Assembly (NCBI RefSeq): GCF_000143535.2
Contig: NC_037318.1
Coordinates: 1,674,001-1,738,000 of the forward strand
Reading direction: 5' to 3'
Length of the DNA: 64,000 bases
Source: Botrytis cinerea B05.10
Taxonomy: Eukaryota > Ascomycota > Leotiomycetes > Helotiales > Sclerotiniaceae
This document shows, one piece after another, positions 1-12,246 of this stretch. The notes under the pieces are model-generated. The model was given only the letters and a program-made list of their open reading frames with translations, was not told the origin of the DNA and searched no databases. How positions within the stretch are numbered: the stretch's first letter is position 1; every line of letters starts with the position of its first letter. The translations under genes and the position numbers were made by a program.

Positions 1-738
1 ACCTTGTTACCTTCCAAATGCTACGGTTCAAGAAACATGATCAGTCACTCTTTGAATATCCGTCTATACATCACTAGCGAGACGTGCTCTACATCTCACA
101 ATCTCAATAGGATAGAAATAATTTTTTTTATGTCTGACATAATAACTTTGTACTGAGTGGCTGAATGATGGTTGAAGACTTTGCCAAGCTCCAGCTCGAC
201 GATTACCTGGTTATGGGACCCTTAGCATAAATCCCAGCCGATCATGGCTGACCAAAATCCTGGACTTGAAGCCAATTTCCCTCTTCCATCTGAGTAACTT
301 GGCGCTGTGTGCAAAGTTAGGAACTTTCCCTGATAGTTCTCCAATTGAAATTTTGGGTATGATATGCCACATCATCGAATGGAAAAAAAAACTCGTTGGG
401 AGAATCCCTCATGATATATTTATTTCTACTCTACTTTGGTATCGCATGGCAAAAGAATAGAATAATCGCGAAGGCCACTTCCCAATATAATTCATGGGTT
501 TCGATATTTCAGATCGGAGACGAGGCTACCGCGAAACTATTCAAACTGCAAATGGCAAATATTCCCCTATCCTACTCCTTCCCTTTGTATTTGGTATCTA
601 ATTCATCACTCATTTACATCCGTCTTACTTTCACTGAATCTCCTGTAGATGCGCTCATGACAGCCAATTCAATATCCACATGCAGTGTACACGACATACG
701 TGCGTAAAACTCCGCGTTCCACATCGTAACAACAAAGT
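1..738. other. Intergenic, no supportable gene
   Basis: Only short overlapping frames without recognisable motifs or a consistent exon chain are present. It lies downstream of the gene that ends at 739 on the minus strand. Confidence 0.5.
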
Positions 739-1854
739 TCAATACTGTTTGAGGTCGCCCTTCGGTCGTGAACTTCGATGCTTTCGTCTCTTCTCACCTC
801 TTACTATCTGTCGTGTTTCAGGCTGAATCTGGATATCCTCTGGAGCTTCGAGTTTCTCGTCTTCATTATCTTCCAATGAGATAGGAGCATTAGGACTAAT
901 ATTTCCTCTTCCAAGAACTATTGGGGGTGGCTCTTTTCTCGGCATTACCATACTCCCCACCCAGGTTAAAGCATGCTGCCATAGTGCCGGTGGCTTTGGT
1001 AAAGCGGCGATATTGCCCACATTTGACATTTCGAACAAGTCAGAAGGAACATCTTTCATCGTAGGAAGATTTAACCAGACGTATTCTTTCGAATTGTGAA
1101 TGTGTCCACGGACGGTCAGAGGATAAAGTTCTTCGGGAAAGACGAAAGCCGTTCTAACAACCATGGGTCTATAAGCAGGAATGAGAAGGTGAAAACGTGC
1201 ATTGATCCTTGATCTCTCAAGTCGTTTCCGCATAAATAACATCCAAGTACACAGGGCGTGAAGATTCTCGGACATGCCGACAAAATTACTTGGCACCGGT
1301 TTGTTTTGAACGATATCGTGGAACTCGCCGTGCCAGTCTGTATCCGGATGGTAGAGGAAATAGAGATGCTCCTCGTCACCACCATAGACGCTCGCTGCCT
1401 CTTTCCGGATGTATTTGTCAACATGCTTCGCAAATTTATCAGGGGCAGCAAGTCCTGTCTGTGCTTCGAGTTCGCCATAAATTTTTAGACCGATCTCTTC
1501 AAGACCCGATGAACCCTGCAGTACTTCCATGAAAGCAGCAACAACATTCGCCCCCACCAGGAAGGTTTGAAACAAATCCAACCAGTTCTTGTTCTTCAAA
1601 TATCGGTTCATCCCTGAGGCAAAGGTTTGCACCTCCGGCACAACGGATTCCAGCTGATTCCTAAGCGCTGCCCCATTTTGATATGTTGTGTAACCTTCTG
1701 ATAGATTCTTGACAACGCACGAAACTTCGGTCAAGACTCCAGGGAATCGAAAGATTTGCTCAAGATACATCGGCGCTATGGATGTCTGATTCGATGGGGA
1801 TTTCGATGATCCTTTCTTGGACGCTGCGACAGCGAAGAGTTTCTCGAGACCCAT
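739..1854 (-). CDS. Conserved hypothetical protein, 371 aa, single exon
   Basis: I do not recognise this family. The frame is long, intronless and opens at an ATG. No signal peptide or membrane segment is evident. The N-terminal half (about residues 30-125) looks mainly helical. The middle (about 150-290) is a mixed alpha/beta segment with many aromatics, including a run HLYFLYHPDTDWHGEF. The last 70 residues are charged and disordered and end in a basic patch (RGEKRRKHRSSRPK) that could serve nuclear targeting. Length and composition argue for a real gene, probably lineage-restricted. It has no close neighbour that hints at function. Confidence 0.75.
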   Translation of the reverse strand: MGLEKLFAVAASKKGSSKSPSNQTSIAPMYLEQIFRFPGVLTEVSCVVKNLSEGYTTYQNGAALRNQLESVVPEVQTFASGMNRYLKNKNWLDLFQTFLVGANVVAAFMEVLQGSSGLEEIGLKIYGELEAQTGLAAPDKFAKHVDKYIRKEAASVYGGDEEHLYFLYHPDTDWHGEFHDIVQNKPVPSNFVGMSENLHALCTWMLFMRKRLERSRINARFHLLIPAYRPMVVRTAFVFPEELYPLTVRGHIHNSKEYVWLNLPTMKDVPSDLFEMSNVGNIAALPKPPALWQHALTWVGSMVMPRKEPPPIVLGRGNISPNAPISLEDNEDEKLEAPEDIQIQPETRQIVRGEKRRKHRSSRPKGDLKQY

Positions 1855-4800
1855 TTTGTAATGTCTTAGGCGTTATTGCAATGCTTTGTGGCCTGTCTAT
1901 CTCGAGAGAATTTCGTTTCTGTGAATGAACGGACGCAGAGGAACGGAGTGTAGAGGTGTAGTGAGAGGTAGATGCGAAAGAATGCTGCTCAAATATCAAT
2001 ATCAAGTCGGCTCTTTGAGACTAGTAAGACTCACATCAACCTCCAGGGCAGATATATATGTGTAGCGTACGCAAGAAAGAAGTAAAATAAGAGAGGAAGA
2101 AGTAGCAGAACTAATGTTCCCCTCTATTATCAAGAGTCATCAAGTAATCATGTTGCGGTGAGAGCTTCCGAGGTTCTATTGAGAGATATAAAAGTTTGAC
2201 TGAGGATGATGGTTCTTCGAGATGGATTGCTTCCTCACAACATTGATAGATGATTGTGATTGCAGATAAATCGCCCCTCTCAACTTATCAGTAGCATTAA
2301 TCTTGATTATGTGAATCACATAGTTACATATTTACGATTTATGCAAATATGAGCCATTGGGCTTGTCAGAATGGGGCTGCCGACGATGGGCCCGCTGTCA
2401 ACGTAGCTGGCGGTGAGTGGTGAAATTTTCTATCTAAGACTATTTTAGGCTTAGCCGATGTTTCCGACTTCTAGTGTGTGGGGTGCTGTAGTTTTCACCT
2501 CTATAGGCTTGAGAACCCTGAAGCAATGCGACTTGCCACAACCAACAAATCGGCACACAACACGACTTTGACAGTTGAAACATTCAAATTTACCAGTGCG
2601 AGTTTCTCTAGGTTCTTTAACCTCATCATTCGCTGGTCACTTAAATGATAGAGTCCAGGAACGTTGCTTGGTATCAGTGCTCAAAGACAGCGGAGACGAT
2701 AAACCGCAACACTGTTCTAGTAACGGCTCCCTAGCTTTCAGAGAGTCTCATGATGCATTTTTTCCCGGGCAGGAGGGGCTATTCTGTAAAATTGAGAACA
2801 CATTGAGGCTATGCTATTCGTCTCTAACACAACTACAATCGCCACCCTATGATTGGCCTGCTATTGAACTCTGGATACGCGAATGTCAATGAGACATTGA
2901 TTGGTATTGATGCTAGCAGTTACTAGTACATATTCTTGTGAATATGCTCACTTCGGATGACTGTTCTCGACATCGAAGCTGCGAATGTAGGAATCTAATA
3001 GACTCACGTTGGGATGATACAGTTCTCAGGGACAGTTGTAATTTTAATCATGTCCCTGTGCCAATATCCTAAGGTGTGAGCTGGATAGCCCTGGCTGGAT
3101 CCCTTAATCAAGGTAGGTCCAAATGACGAGCCATTGATTTTTAGGATCAGTTGAATCATCGAGACACTGTTGTCTAAACCCAGATATAGAAATTCCAACA
3201 TGGATATCATCTACACTCTGTACCATGTTTACGGATTCTCTGGTCTGGCAGAGTATCTCTTCAAATGAACCGAATGGAGTAATTTGTTCTTGTTAAAGAC
3301 ATTGCGTTCTTGACCATAGCTATTCCCGTACTTCCAGAGTCTTATCAGACTTCAAACTCACATAGCCTGCTGTCATCTGGTTTTGACACATTGATTCGCG
3401 GCATACGATTCATATTGCTGTTGGAAATCTTTTGTGGTAATCAATAGATAAAAAGTATGAATCCCATGAAAGCACACATTGGCTTCGTTCGTGTGTCAAA
3501 AAATTTCTTATTTTCGACCACGGCACGACAATGTAGACTTATTTCTTGACGAATATTTATCTATCACGTCATTGTCATTTTACAAATACCTACATAAGTG
3601 GTCTCATACTTTCTCCGTTGCCATAACTCTTGTCCTATTTGTTTTGACTCTTGCGATGACACTTAGGGCACCCTCCGCTCTCACTCTCGATATAGCACCT
3701 TTCAAAATGCCAACTAATAAATAACATACTGTACCATTGCAGTTATCATTGGGGCAACGACGTAGCAAACTTCCATGATGAAACAAGCACTCAACGGTTT
3801 GTTAGGTGATTTGATACCCAAGACCAGTCGAAGCTCATGGATGAAACTTTAGTCTATTTTCCCCAAGATTTGAAAGCCAGTTCACAGTGTAGTAGCAGAT
3901 CCACCTCCGTGTAATTCGCGCTTGGTTCCTCTGCCGAAGCAAGGTTTTGTACATACATCGTCGCCAACTTGGCGGTTATCAACTCATATGCGGATTTATG
4001 TCTTGCTATCATGAGACGCTCAGGTAAAGAAGTGAAAATGAAGTCGGTAGCTCGGATTGAGCATCTCAGAAATCTCATGAAGGAGTGGACAGCAACTCCA
4101 ATTATGGCGAGTTCTCTTTGATATATTTTCAATCTTCGAGTCTTGTTGATATCAATGAAATGCATAGATCATCGGCGCTGTGTTTCATTAGTGTGATAGG
4201 CAACTTCTTTAGGAACACAAGCTTTATGACGCTTTTGTGACAGCAGACGATACCGTCGGAATGGAAGCTTACAGTGAAACACGATTGATAGCGCTTAGAG
4301 CAATATTGTATACGAGTGAAATACGCTTGATATGTTGAGGGTGGTAATGTGAAGTTTTCGTAAAAAGAAGTCAAATATAGAATGGCCACTTACGTTAAAT
4401 GTAGGCGAGTACCAGAATATAGCAAGCCGCCCAGATAATAGAGATCATGCCTCCAGTACGTAGTAATTGAAGTGCTAAGCTTCTCTCTAGCCTGTGAGCT
4501 TCTCCAACAGAGAGAAACTATAACAAGAGACCAATTGACCCCTTGAAAATCAATTACCAATAAGAAATCCAAAGATGCTTCTCGGCCGAGGAAATGTGTC
4601 TATTTATCAAATGATGAATCGTGTGAAATAGACATTCCTTCTGTGTATCAGAAGACATGCTCATATTTGGCTCACTGGAGCTGTTTGAATATGGAGATTT
4701 GCTGTGACATGAGCATTGGATTAAAGACAAACTTTTGTTTAGATGAAGGAAAATGAAGCTGACTAAGCACGCAAACGAGAACACCATGGAAGGTCGATCC

Positions 4801-5718
4801 AGCAGCCAAAAGAAAAAAAATACTTTTCTGGTTCAACAAAATACCAAACTCGATATAAACAACGAGCAGACATCTCCTGCTTTTGTCCAAGTCCAAGTTG
4901 ATTCTCATATTGGCGATTGTCATGGTCAATGTCTGAACCTGACCAGTTCAAACGGCCTTTGCAAGTTACCTCAGCCGTTCCTGAGTTGATAGGTTGTTGT
5001 TTCTCATGCAATTCAATTTGCCCGGTGAACGATTAGTCGATAGGACAAGTACAATGGCGAGATCGCTACAAGAAAATGGGTTGGAACAGTAACAATTATA
5101 AGATCTTTGAGAATACACACAAACGAGTGTAATACCTCAATCTTTTGAACCAGGTATTCTGCAGGTACGATGGCACATCATCATCACCATTGCCGAAGTT
5201 CGTATTTGCTGGTTCGGTCTGAACTAGTTGGCGCTAGTATCTACCGGTACTCGACCTAGCGTTGGACATTTAAGTGTCATGTGTGGAAACTACGGGATGA
5301 TAATGTGGACAGCTCCGGTGGGCGTAACCCCGGAGCACTATCAGATCGTGTGTTAAAGCGGAGACATGCCGGAGCTCATGCAGAACAAAAGAAGTTTGGC
5401 CATGGAGCCGCTCGAATAATCTTCTTGCATCGGTAAACTGTTCGTGGATGAACACTTCAGTTCCCATGGCTATTCGATGGAAATTAGATAATCCGTTAAT
5501 TCATGGGGTAAAGACTATTCTGGGGAAACAGACGTGGAGATGTCGCATAGCGGGGTTGTCGTTTAACCTTAATGGCGACATTGAGGAGATCGGCAGCCAA
5601 ATCATTCATGAAGTTTCTAACTCCCATGTTGCCGAGAAATTCTATATAAAGGAAGGCAAGATGCTAAAGTTTCGAGCAACAAAAGGGCGTTGAAAGTATA
5701 CCTCGTTTGAATCTCATC
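1855..5718. other. 3.9-kb intergenic stretch, no gene resolved
   Basis: Scattered short frames on both strands (for example 3004-3210 and 3854-4389, minus) do not join into a plausible exon chain and match no family I know. The right end is the promoter side of the GH39 gene. Decayed sequence cannot be excluded. Confidence 0.45.
5643..5649 (+). promoter_or_regulatory. Probable TATA box of the GH39 gene
   Basis: TATATAA lies about 70 bp before the ATG at 5719, a usual distance for a fungal gene with a short leader. Confidence 0.45.
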
Positions 5719-7279
5719 ATGAAGTACGGCATACTGTCTTTGTTTTTGGCAGCCATTGCCAATGGCTCAAATATAATACAGAGACAAACTATCCTAGGAA
5801 CTTCTACTGTTAATTTGAACAACAATACTGGCTCTACCTCACATCTTGCTTCGGGTATTCTCTATGGCATTCCAGACACTCAGGGACAGATTCCCACCTC
5901 ATTTTATTCTGATATGGGCTTCAATTACGGACGAGCGGGTGGTGCCCAAGTTCCGTCACCAGGACGGGGTTGGATATGGGGACTGTCCGAATACAAGGTC
6001 CGTTGAATTCTTCTTCATGAAGCAATTGTGTACAAATCGCTGAATAATACTAGGTTCGATTCGCGTCAGCGTTGTCAAATTACAAATCCACTCGAGCACA
6101 TGGTGGTAAATTTATCTTCCTCATCCACGATTTGTGGGGTGCAGACGGAACCCAAAACTCTAGTGCTGCTTACCCTGGAGACAATGGAAACTGGGCCTCA
6201 TGGGACGCCTATTTGACTCAATTGATCTCTGACATCAATGCAAATGGTGCTACGGCTGGTCTTTCAATTGATATTGTAAGTCAACCCACGTTGAGATATC
6301 GCCATCTTTAGCTTATTAGCTGACTCTCCAAAGTGGAACGAGCCAGATCTCACCGCATTCTGGAACAGAAGTCAAGCCCAGTACTTCCAATTATGGGGAC
6401 GAACTTATTACAGGTTAAGGTAAATAGTGAAATGGTCGCGTGTAGAGTTATATACTGAATCAACATTTTAGAGCGGCATTTCCAGGTGTTCTTCTCATTG
6501 GTCCCGCCTATGCAGGATCTCCATCCCTCAGCAATACTTGGTGGACTGGCTTTGCTTCATTTGTAAAGACAAACAACAGCATTCCGGATCAATGGGTCTG
6601 GCACATGGAAGGTGGTGGTAGTGCGAACATGGGAACAGCTTATTCAGGGCTTCAGCAAATCCTGACCACTTACGGCCTCCCTCAAAAGACTGTTAACATC
6701 GATGAGTATGGTACTTATGCCGAGCAAGTCCCTTCCGGAACTGCTTGGTGGATTTCGCAATTGGAGAGATATAACGCTATTGGGCTAAGAGGGAATTGGC
6801 TCAGTGGGTGGTCACTTCACGATTTCATGGCTGGTCTTCTCGGTAAACCGAATGCTGGAACCTCAGCTTATTCTCCCACTGCTACTGGTTACTGGCCGAA
6901 TGGAGAATGGCAGGTTTACAAGTACTATAACCTGAATATGACCGGGCATCGTGTCGGAACCTCAGCATCAGCAGATGGTCAATTGGATACTTACGCTACT
7001 ATTGGATCGACTCAAGTAAAGATTCTATGCGGAGTACGCGTTGCAACTGGAACTTGGCAAATTACGGTAAACAGCTTATCCTCTGTTGGGTTACCAACAT
7101 CTGGTACTTTGAACATCCATACTTGGGGTTTCCCAAATACTGGCGGACCCTTTGGTTCTGTTACAGCGTTGAACGATCTTGGTACTGTGGCTCATACTTA
7201 TTCGGGGAATAGTGTGACTTTTCCCATTTATCAAGTGGATACGACCACTGCGTATGCTTTTGAATTCAATGTCAGTTAG
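5719..7279 (+). CDS. Secreted GH39-type glycoside hydrolase, 464 aa, four exons
   Basis: Exons: 5719-5997, 6054-6275, 6334-6419 and 6472-7279. The joins keep frame and use GT..AG. The ATG at 5719 starts a signal peptide (MKYGILSLFLAAIANGS), followed by a mature secreted protein. A clan GH-A (beta/alpha)8 barrel is suggested by WNEPD at residues 168-172, with E170 as likely acid/base, and by NIDEYGT with E274 as likely nucleophile. The C-terminal part (about 350-464) reads as a beta-sandwich. The overall pattern resembles fungal GH39 proteins, which act on xylan- or arabinan-type side chains. The exact substrate cannot be read from sequence. A strict translation of exon 1 alone stops just after the donor, so the introns are required. 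The family call is recognition by motif, not a search. Confidence 0.8.
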
Positions 7280-7592
7280 ACAAGGGAACAAGAATATCGG
7301 TGGAGTAATTATGCCTTTTATTGGGACCACCAAATCCTTACATTTAAGTATAATCAGTCGAGTTTGTTGTGAATACATAGGAATTTGACCAATCATTAAA
7401 TCCCTTGGCTGTAGTCGCGTGAGTCCGAGGCACAACTTCTTTGTTCTGATCCTGATTTGGATTTCGTCATAGTCCCTCATCCAGCCATCACTGCATTTCT
7501 TTGTCTTCACAAATTTATTTCTACCACAACAGCTTCTCATTACGCACCAGATACAATAAGAATTAAATACACCATTGCAAACCCAAAACAAG
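7280..7592. other. Intergenic between GH39 gene and next ORF
   Basis: About 310 bp serving as GH39 3' flank and promoter of the following short gene. No distinct element is seen. Confidence 0.4.
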
Positions 7593-8072
7593 ATGTCTTC
7601 AGATTCAGATAGTACGCCAGTACCCACATTTTCTCCCGAGTTTAGGGGAGAGACCAAACCTGCTGATTTTACCTCAACCGAAAATGCCAAGCCTTCACAG
7701 CCCGACGTTCACCGACTCAAGCTGCCCATTGAACATCGTGACAGTACAATATCTACACCCGACAGCATGAAGGTCGAAATCGGTAGTTCTAGCGATGGAA
7801 TTGCAGAAGCTGTCAGTCCTGTTGAAGACACGCGGGCGAAATCTCAAGGCGGCGTACGCGAGGCCGAGGATAACGGTAGTGATGGATCATGGGAGGAGGT
7901 GAGACGTGAAGGAACCCAAGCGTCAGAGGGAGGAACAACACAAGACAACAGACCAGTCTGGGTTGGTCATGTCGAAGAAAAGAATTCGACACAGGAAGAG
8001 GAAAGTTCGGGAGATATTGCTCCGGAGTTTCGACCGAGGACTCCAAGACCTTATGGCTCTCATAGTGAATGA
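7593..8072 (+). CDS. Small disordered hypothetical protein, 159 aa
   Basis: The first ATG in frame is at 7593 (MSSDSDSTPV). The product is acidic and rich in S, T, E, G and P throughout. It has no predicted fold, signal peptide or membrane segment. A tryptophan-containing patch DGSWEEVRREG near residue 110 and another, PVWVGHVEEK, near 130 are its only ordered-looking parts and could be short binding motifs. No family is recognised. It lies downstream of the GH39 gene on the same strand but is probably a separate transcript. It could be a chance ORF, though its length without stops in this AT-rich DNA favours a real gene. Confidence 0.5.
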   Translation: MSSDSDSTPVPTFSPEFRGETKPADFTSTENAKPSQPDVHRLKLPIEHRDSTISTPDSMKVEIGSSSDGIAEAVSPVEDTRAKSQGGVREAEDNGSDGSWEEVRREGTQASEGGTTQDNRPVWVGHVEEKNSTQEEESSGDIAPEFRPRTPRPYGSHSE

Positions 8073-8915
8073 TCGAGTTTCTGAAAGTTTTTTGGGGCCA
8101 AGGGATTAGGATGATAAGGTTTCTAGCTGATGGCAACATTACTATGCGATTTCAATTGAATCTCAATTCTCGTCATCCCAACCATCTCATCAAGGAAGTC
8201 ATTGTACGAAAGGTTCAAGATACCTGGATATTTCGACTGAAAAATTCTTTTCATACTCTTCCTTAGGTATTGTTTGAGATTACTGAAGCTTGGTCGGGAG
8301 TGCAGGAGGAAAGGCAATTTTATTACTTTGGGGTATTTATCGTTGTGCGGGTATGGCAGAAAATTTATGAACTTTTTAATAAGGAATGATCATCTCAGCT
8401 TCTTGAAATACTGGCCTAGTCCTTGAACGCTCCTGCCCATGTTGTTATTACTCCAGGCCATATAAGCTACACTAGATCCTTGATGCATTCCTTGAGAACT
8501 CCGATTTAGGAAGTGGTGAGTCCATTGTTGGTGTGAAAAGTCATGACAAGAACGTCCAATCTTACTCCTTCCCGACTGTATTTTGCGCAGGATCATTTAT
8601 TCTCAAATGTATTCTTTTTCCTCTAACATCATTTTATCAACAGCATTCACCTCATCAATCCTTATTTCCTATTATTCGCCCCCGGATTCACCCATTTTTC
8701 ACTCATTAATTCTCACAAATTTTGTTTTAAGTTGTGGTTTGACGCTTCCATCTTGGCCAAATCAAAAATTCCTGTTCACCGGAAGGTATCCAGCTTTAGT
8801 CACTAACCTTCCATCAAACAACAATTTAGTTGAAAAACTTGATTTTTCGCCATCGTCGGTAACGCTACTTTCTCGAATTCTCAAAACTTCTGGATAATAT
8901 CATCAGCACGGCAAT
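8073..8915. other. Intergenic, promoter side of the 8916 gene
   Basis: AT-rich with pyrimidine-rich tracts between about 8640 and 8760, as is common upstream of fungal starts. No gene is supported. Confidence 0.4.
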
Positions 8916-9998
8916 ATGGCTAGCTACATGCCTTCAACAAGCTACTCACTTCCGGCCGCGCCTTATGTGCCACCAATAGTCGCTCCACCTGTTCGACCCG
9001 CATCTATAGGATCTACATCAAGTGAAAGTTCATGTCCAAATGCAGGATCAAGAGCTTTGAGCTACTCTGATCAAGCAACAGATATCGAGGAGGACTCCCG
9101 TGCTAAGCCTGTACAGTCTTGCAATCTCAAATCAGAGAAAGATACCATTAAAGGGGGGGACTCAACAACCGAGCCTCTGCGAAGTTGTAGTCGCAGCGCT
9201 GGAAGAAGGGTTATGAAAAGCTCCAGTTATCGTATAGAGACTGAATATCTCAAAAGCCCCGCCATGCATGCCTCTTTCGGGTTTGATAACGCTAATTGTG
9301 TCAAAATCAAACATCTTCCTGAAAAAATCAAGGACGGTATTCGAACACTCTTAGAAAAGGGCTGGGAGCATGGTATTCAAAAAGAAGGGAAATGTGCCAA
9401 AACCGAGGAAGGTTATTATTTCAAGCTCAAGAGGAGACCATTTGGTAGCGGAAATACCTATGTGGTAACTCGAATGACACGCAACATGATTGCGTATCTG
9501 GCTTCGGAGTGTTGGAAAGTACAACCTGTTCCATCCCTCTTAAATCCGTACGATACTCTAAATTTTCGAAAGTGTGCAAAACCCCTCCCAAAATGTTACT
9601 GGCTTGCTATGACTTATGGACATGCAGGGAAGTGGCGTCTGAAAGATCAGTTATGCGTTCTGGGCGGAGCAGACGAACTCATTGACACAATTCGGCTCAC
9701 CTTGCAAGAAATGAATCTTATCTCCAAGCTGAAGAAGGAGCATGCCGATTCTGCGAAAAATTGGCACCAATTCTGCATCAAAGGCTCTTTTCTCGGTTCT
9801 GGAGGCCCTGAAAAGAAAAAGACGATGATGCTCAGGATTATGGAGAGACTTGATGAACGTGGCTGGGTCTTATATGTCGGCTGGCATCGAATCTATCACG
9901 AAAAGACAGATTACGAACAAAAGATTGGGACTTGGTTGTGTGTTAAGAGCCGTGAATGGACGCCTACCAACCCGGTGAAAATTTGCTGGACTGATTGA
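8916..9998 (+). CDS. Uncharacterised protein with a probable internal repeat, 360 aa
   Basis: This is a single-exon frame from the ATG at 8916. Residues 1-110 are low-complexity (Ser/Pro/Ala rich) and likely disordered. From about 125 the protein is globular, basic and rich in aromatics. Two segments resemble each other: around 165-205 (FKLKRRPFGSG ... MIAYLASECWKV) and around 285-325 (FCIKGSFLGSG ... IMERLDERGWVL). Both have an aromatic-K-x-x-x-F-x-GSG motif followed by a helix ending in a W after C or G. This suggests a tandem small alpha/beta domain. I do not know the family. No signal peptide is seen, so it is probably intracellular. It is likely lineage-restricted. Confidence 0.7.
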   Translation: MASYMPSTSYSLPAAPYVPPIVAPPVRPASIGSTSSESSCPNAGSRALSYSDQATDIEEDSRAKPVQSCNLKSEKDTIKGGDSTTEPLRSCSRSAGRRVMKSSSYRIETEYLKSPAMHASFGFDNANCVKIKHLPEKIKDGIRTLLEKGWEHGIQKEGKCAKTEEGYYFKLKRRPFGSGNTYVVTRMTRNMIAYLASECWKVQPVPSLLNPYDTLNFRKCAKPLPKCYWLAMTYGHAGKWRLKDQLCVLGGADELIDTIRLTLQEMNLISKLKKEHADSAKNWHQFCIKGSFLGSGGPEKKKTMMLRIMERLDERGWVLYVGWHRIYHEKTDYEQKIGTWLCVKSREWTPTNPVKICWTD

Positions 9999-10845
9999 TT
10001 TGAGTTGAGGTGGAACATTCATAATAATGAAGGGCTTAGAAACTTAACTGAAGACATAAATTGAAACTGTCAACAGATCATGAACATTCTACATGTGATC
10101 ATTGTTTTAATAGGATACCCTTTTGGATATTCATCACGGCGGGTATTCGTGAATGTGTGTCAATACTGCAATTCCAAACTCCGAGAAAAATGTCCTGTTC
10201 ATAGCAAACATCTTACACAGTGAAATTATATATTAAAATGCGAATCGAAAGTGCATGATGGCATTAAATGATATACTTTGGTACATGATAGGCATAAAAA
10301 TTACTAATAAACGCAAAAACCTTCTCTTCGAGTCTTCGCATCTATGCCTCATTCGACCTCCTCATATTAGACAGCTGATTGAAGAGGTTTGTAGATCATG
10401 CGCCCCCGTGCTTTGTGGCAACAAATTTGCAAAATTAGAGACAAACTTTAACTAGACTGACTATGCCTGTTACACATGTTTTTCGTCTTTAGTCAAGTGA
10501 AGTGTTCAATTATGTTTGACTTAGACAAAACTAATCGGTTCCTAACGAAACCTGGAGAATTAATATATCATAGCTATTTTTCCCATTCATATGAGAGCAG
10601 TTGAAGCTTTAAACACATTCAAAATAGAAAGATGCAAAAAAATTTAGGCAGCGACGTCGGTTCAATTTTAAATATTTACTATAATCCTGAATGCTGTAAA
10701 TTGGACTGGTTTCTTATCGCAGTGTTGGAAAATAAAAGTGTGTGCTCTTGTATTCTGAGCTCTTTGATCAATAGAGTGTAGAAGCTTTACTAGTGGAGCT
10801 TATAATAAGACCAGACATTTTCAATTCTTGAAGTGGCTTCAAGAT
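9999..10845. other. Intergenic, convergent 3' flanks
   Basis: AT-rich spacer between two genes that converge on it. It contains only short frames such as 10255-10455, with no recognisable content. Confidence 0.45.
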
Positions 10846-12246
10846 TCAAGCTTCAAGTGTATCTGTACTCGTGCTTGCAGCCTTGCGTAGATCTATTGGG
10901 TGCTTTCCTAGTTGGTAAACCTTAACGGAGTTAATCAACCAGTAGCTATTATATTCTCATATCAGCGTTGATTTATATCATAAACAATCCTAAAACTCAC
11001 CTGCCTTTAAAGGCGTCCGGATTTTCCGCCACAAATTGTTCGCAAGTCAAATCTCCTCCTTGGCTGCAGATCCCACCATCATTCGCCCAAACACCTCCTG
11101 CAAAGTCTCCACAAAAGGTAGTATCAAATACTAAGCTCTGATTTGCGAAATGATTGTCAATGTTACAGAACGAGGAACCTTGGAAGATTGCTTGAGGCTT
11201 TGGCCAGAATCTGGGCTCTGGGGTTCCTCTTTTGATATCAAACGGTATCGCATTTCGAGGAAAGAACCAGATTTTGATATGATCTGAGGTCCATTCCGTG
11301 GCATAGATGCCGCCACCATTGGAGTTGAAGGATTCACCGTAGGTGGAGGCTCCGGCTTGAGCTGTTGAGCCGCAGCCGGCATAGTTGTTCAACTAGTGAT
11401 GCCATGAGTAGTGTACTCCTCGAGTAGGAAGGGTTGTCTTACAGTGCCATCACATTGGTTGCTATTCATCGTACCTAGTTGTGCAGTGTCCTCGTTTGGC
11501 ATGGTACAATTTGCCGAGCTTTCATTGTTAGTAGGCCAAGAACATTGAAGGGGCAAATTTCTTACGTGTGGAGAGTCATTATGTTGTCAATTTGTTGATT
11601 GACGCCTTCGATGATATCAATTTCCCTTAATTTCAAGTTAGAGGCTTCGCTAAAAGTTTCATCTTGGAAGCAAAAATACCCATTATTCGGCCAGTCTGGG
11701 CCAAGCAACCAAACTGTTTTTTGGGTCGTCAATAACTATTTTTTCCGCGTTGATCCTTTGATACTTACAAGCTGGCCAGGTACCGCAAGTTCCACCAGGC
11801 ATGTGCAAAATATCTGCAATAAACAATCCATGTGTCCATGATTTCTGACTCATTATGCGCACACTTTTTCGTCCTGTGCCAGCAGGATCCAAATAAGTAG
11901 TATGATCGACTCCCATATATACTGGTCCATAATTGTTTGTATTGATGAGTTGATTTGTCCTCGCAACCTCCTCGTCGACATATCTGCGAAGGGTCGTTAG
12001 CAACGCTCAGTATTAAAGAGATGGTTGACTGACGTAACATAACCGTGAGTGGGATCTAGATCCTATAAGAATTTAGCAACAAGATCATTAAAGGATGCAG
12101 TAAGTGATTACAGTGAAAAATTGCCATCCACTGAAAAAAGTCGTTCCTTCATATTTCGAATCCAAATTGTACCACTGTTTGGGATGTGCTCTGATACCTA
12201 CGCACAATAGCCAGAAAGTGAAGAATAATAAGTGAGGTGACATCAT
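10846..12246 (-). CDS. Secreted GH16 endo-beta-1,3(4)-glucanase, 346 aa, eight exons
   Basis: Minus-strand exons in order: 12246-12112, 12062-12034, 11983-11769, 11713-11680, 11625-11566, 11518-11443, 11392-11001 and 10945-10846. All introns are 49-55 bp except 173 bp for none; every one is GT..AG and keeps frame. Signal peptide: MMSPHLLFFTFWLLCVGIRA. The catalytic GH16 signature EIDIIEG falls at residues 139-145, with E139 as nucleophile, D141 as helper and E144 as acid/base. The N-terminal DPTHGYVTYVD and the C-terminal YWLINSVKVYQ strand are typical of fungal laminarinase-like GH16 enzymes. Several cysteines suggest disulfides. It should cleave beta-1,3 or mixed-linkage glucans outside the cell. 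The last exon was needed to complete the beta-sandwich, because reading through the last donor stops after one codon. It diverges from the laccase gene across 1.4 kb. Confidence 0.87.

Noticed and set aside
2575..2892. 105-codon plus-strand frame
   Set aside because: It has no ATG start at its beginning, no family match and no splice partners.
7091..7690. Long minus-strand frame over the GH39 3' end
   Set aside because: It overlaps the GH39 coding exon and its composition is that of a complement. No motif supports it.
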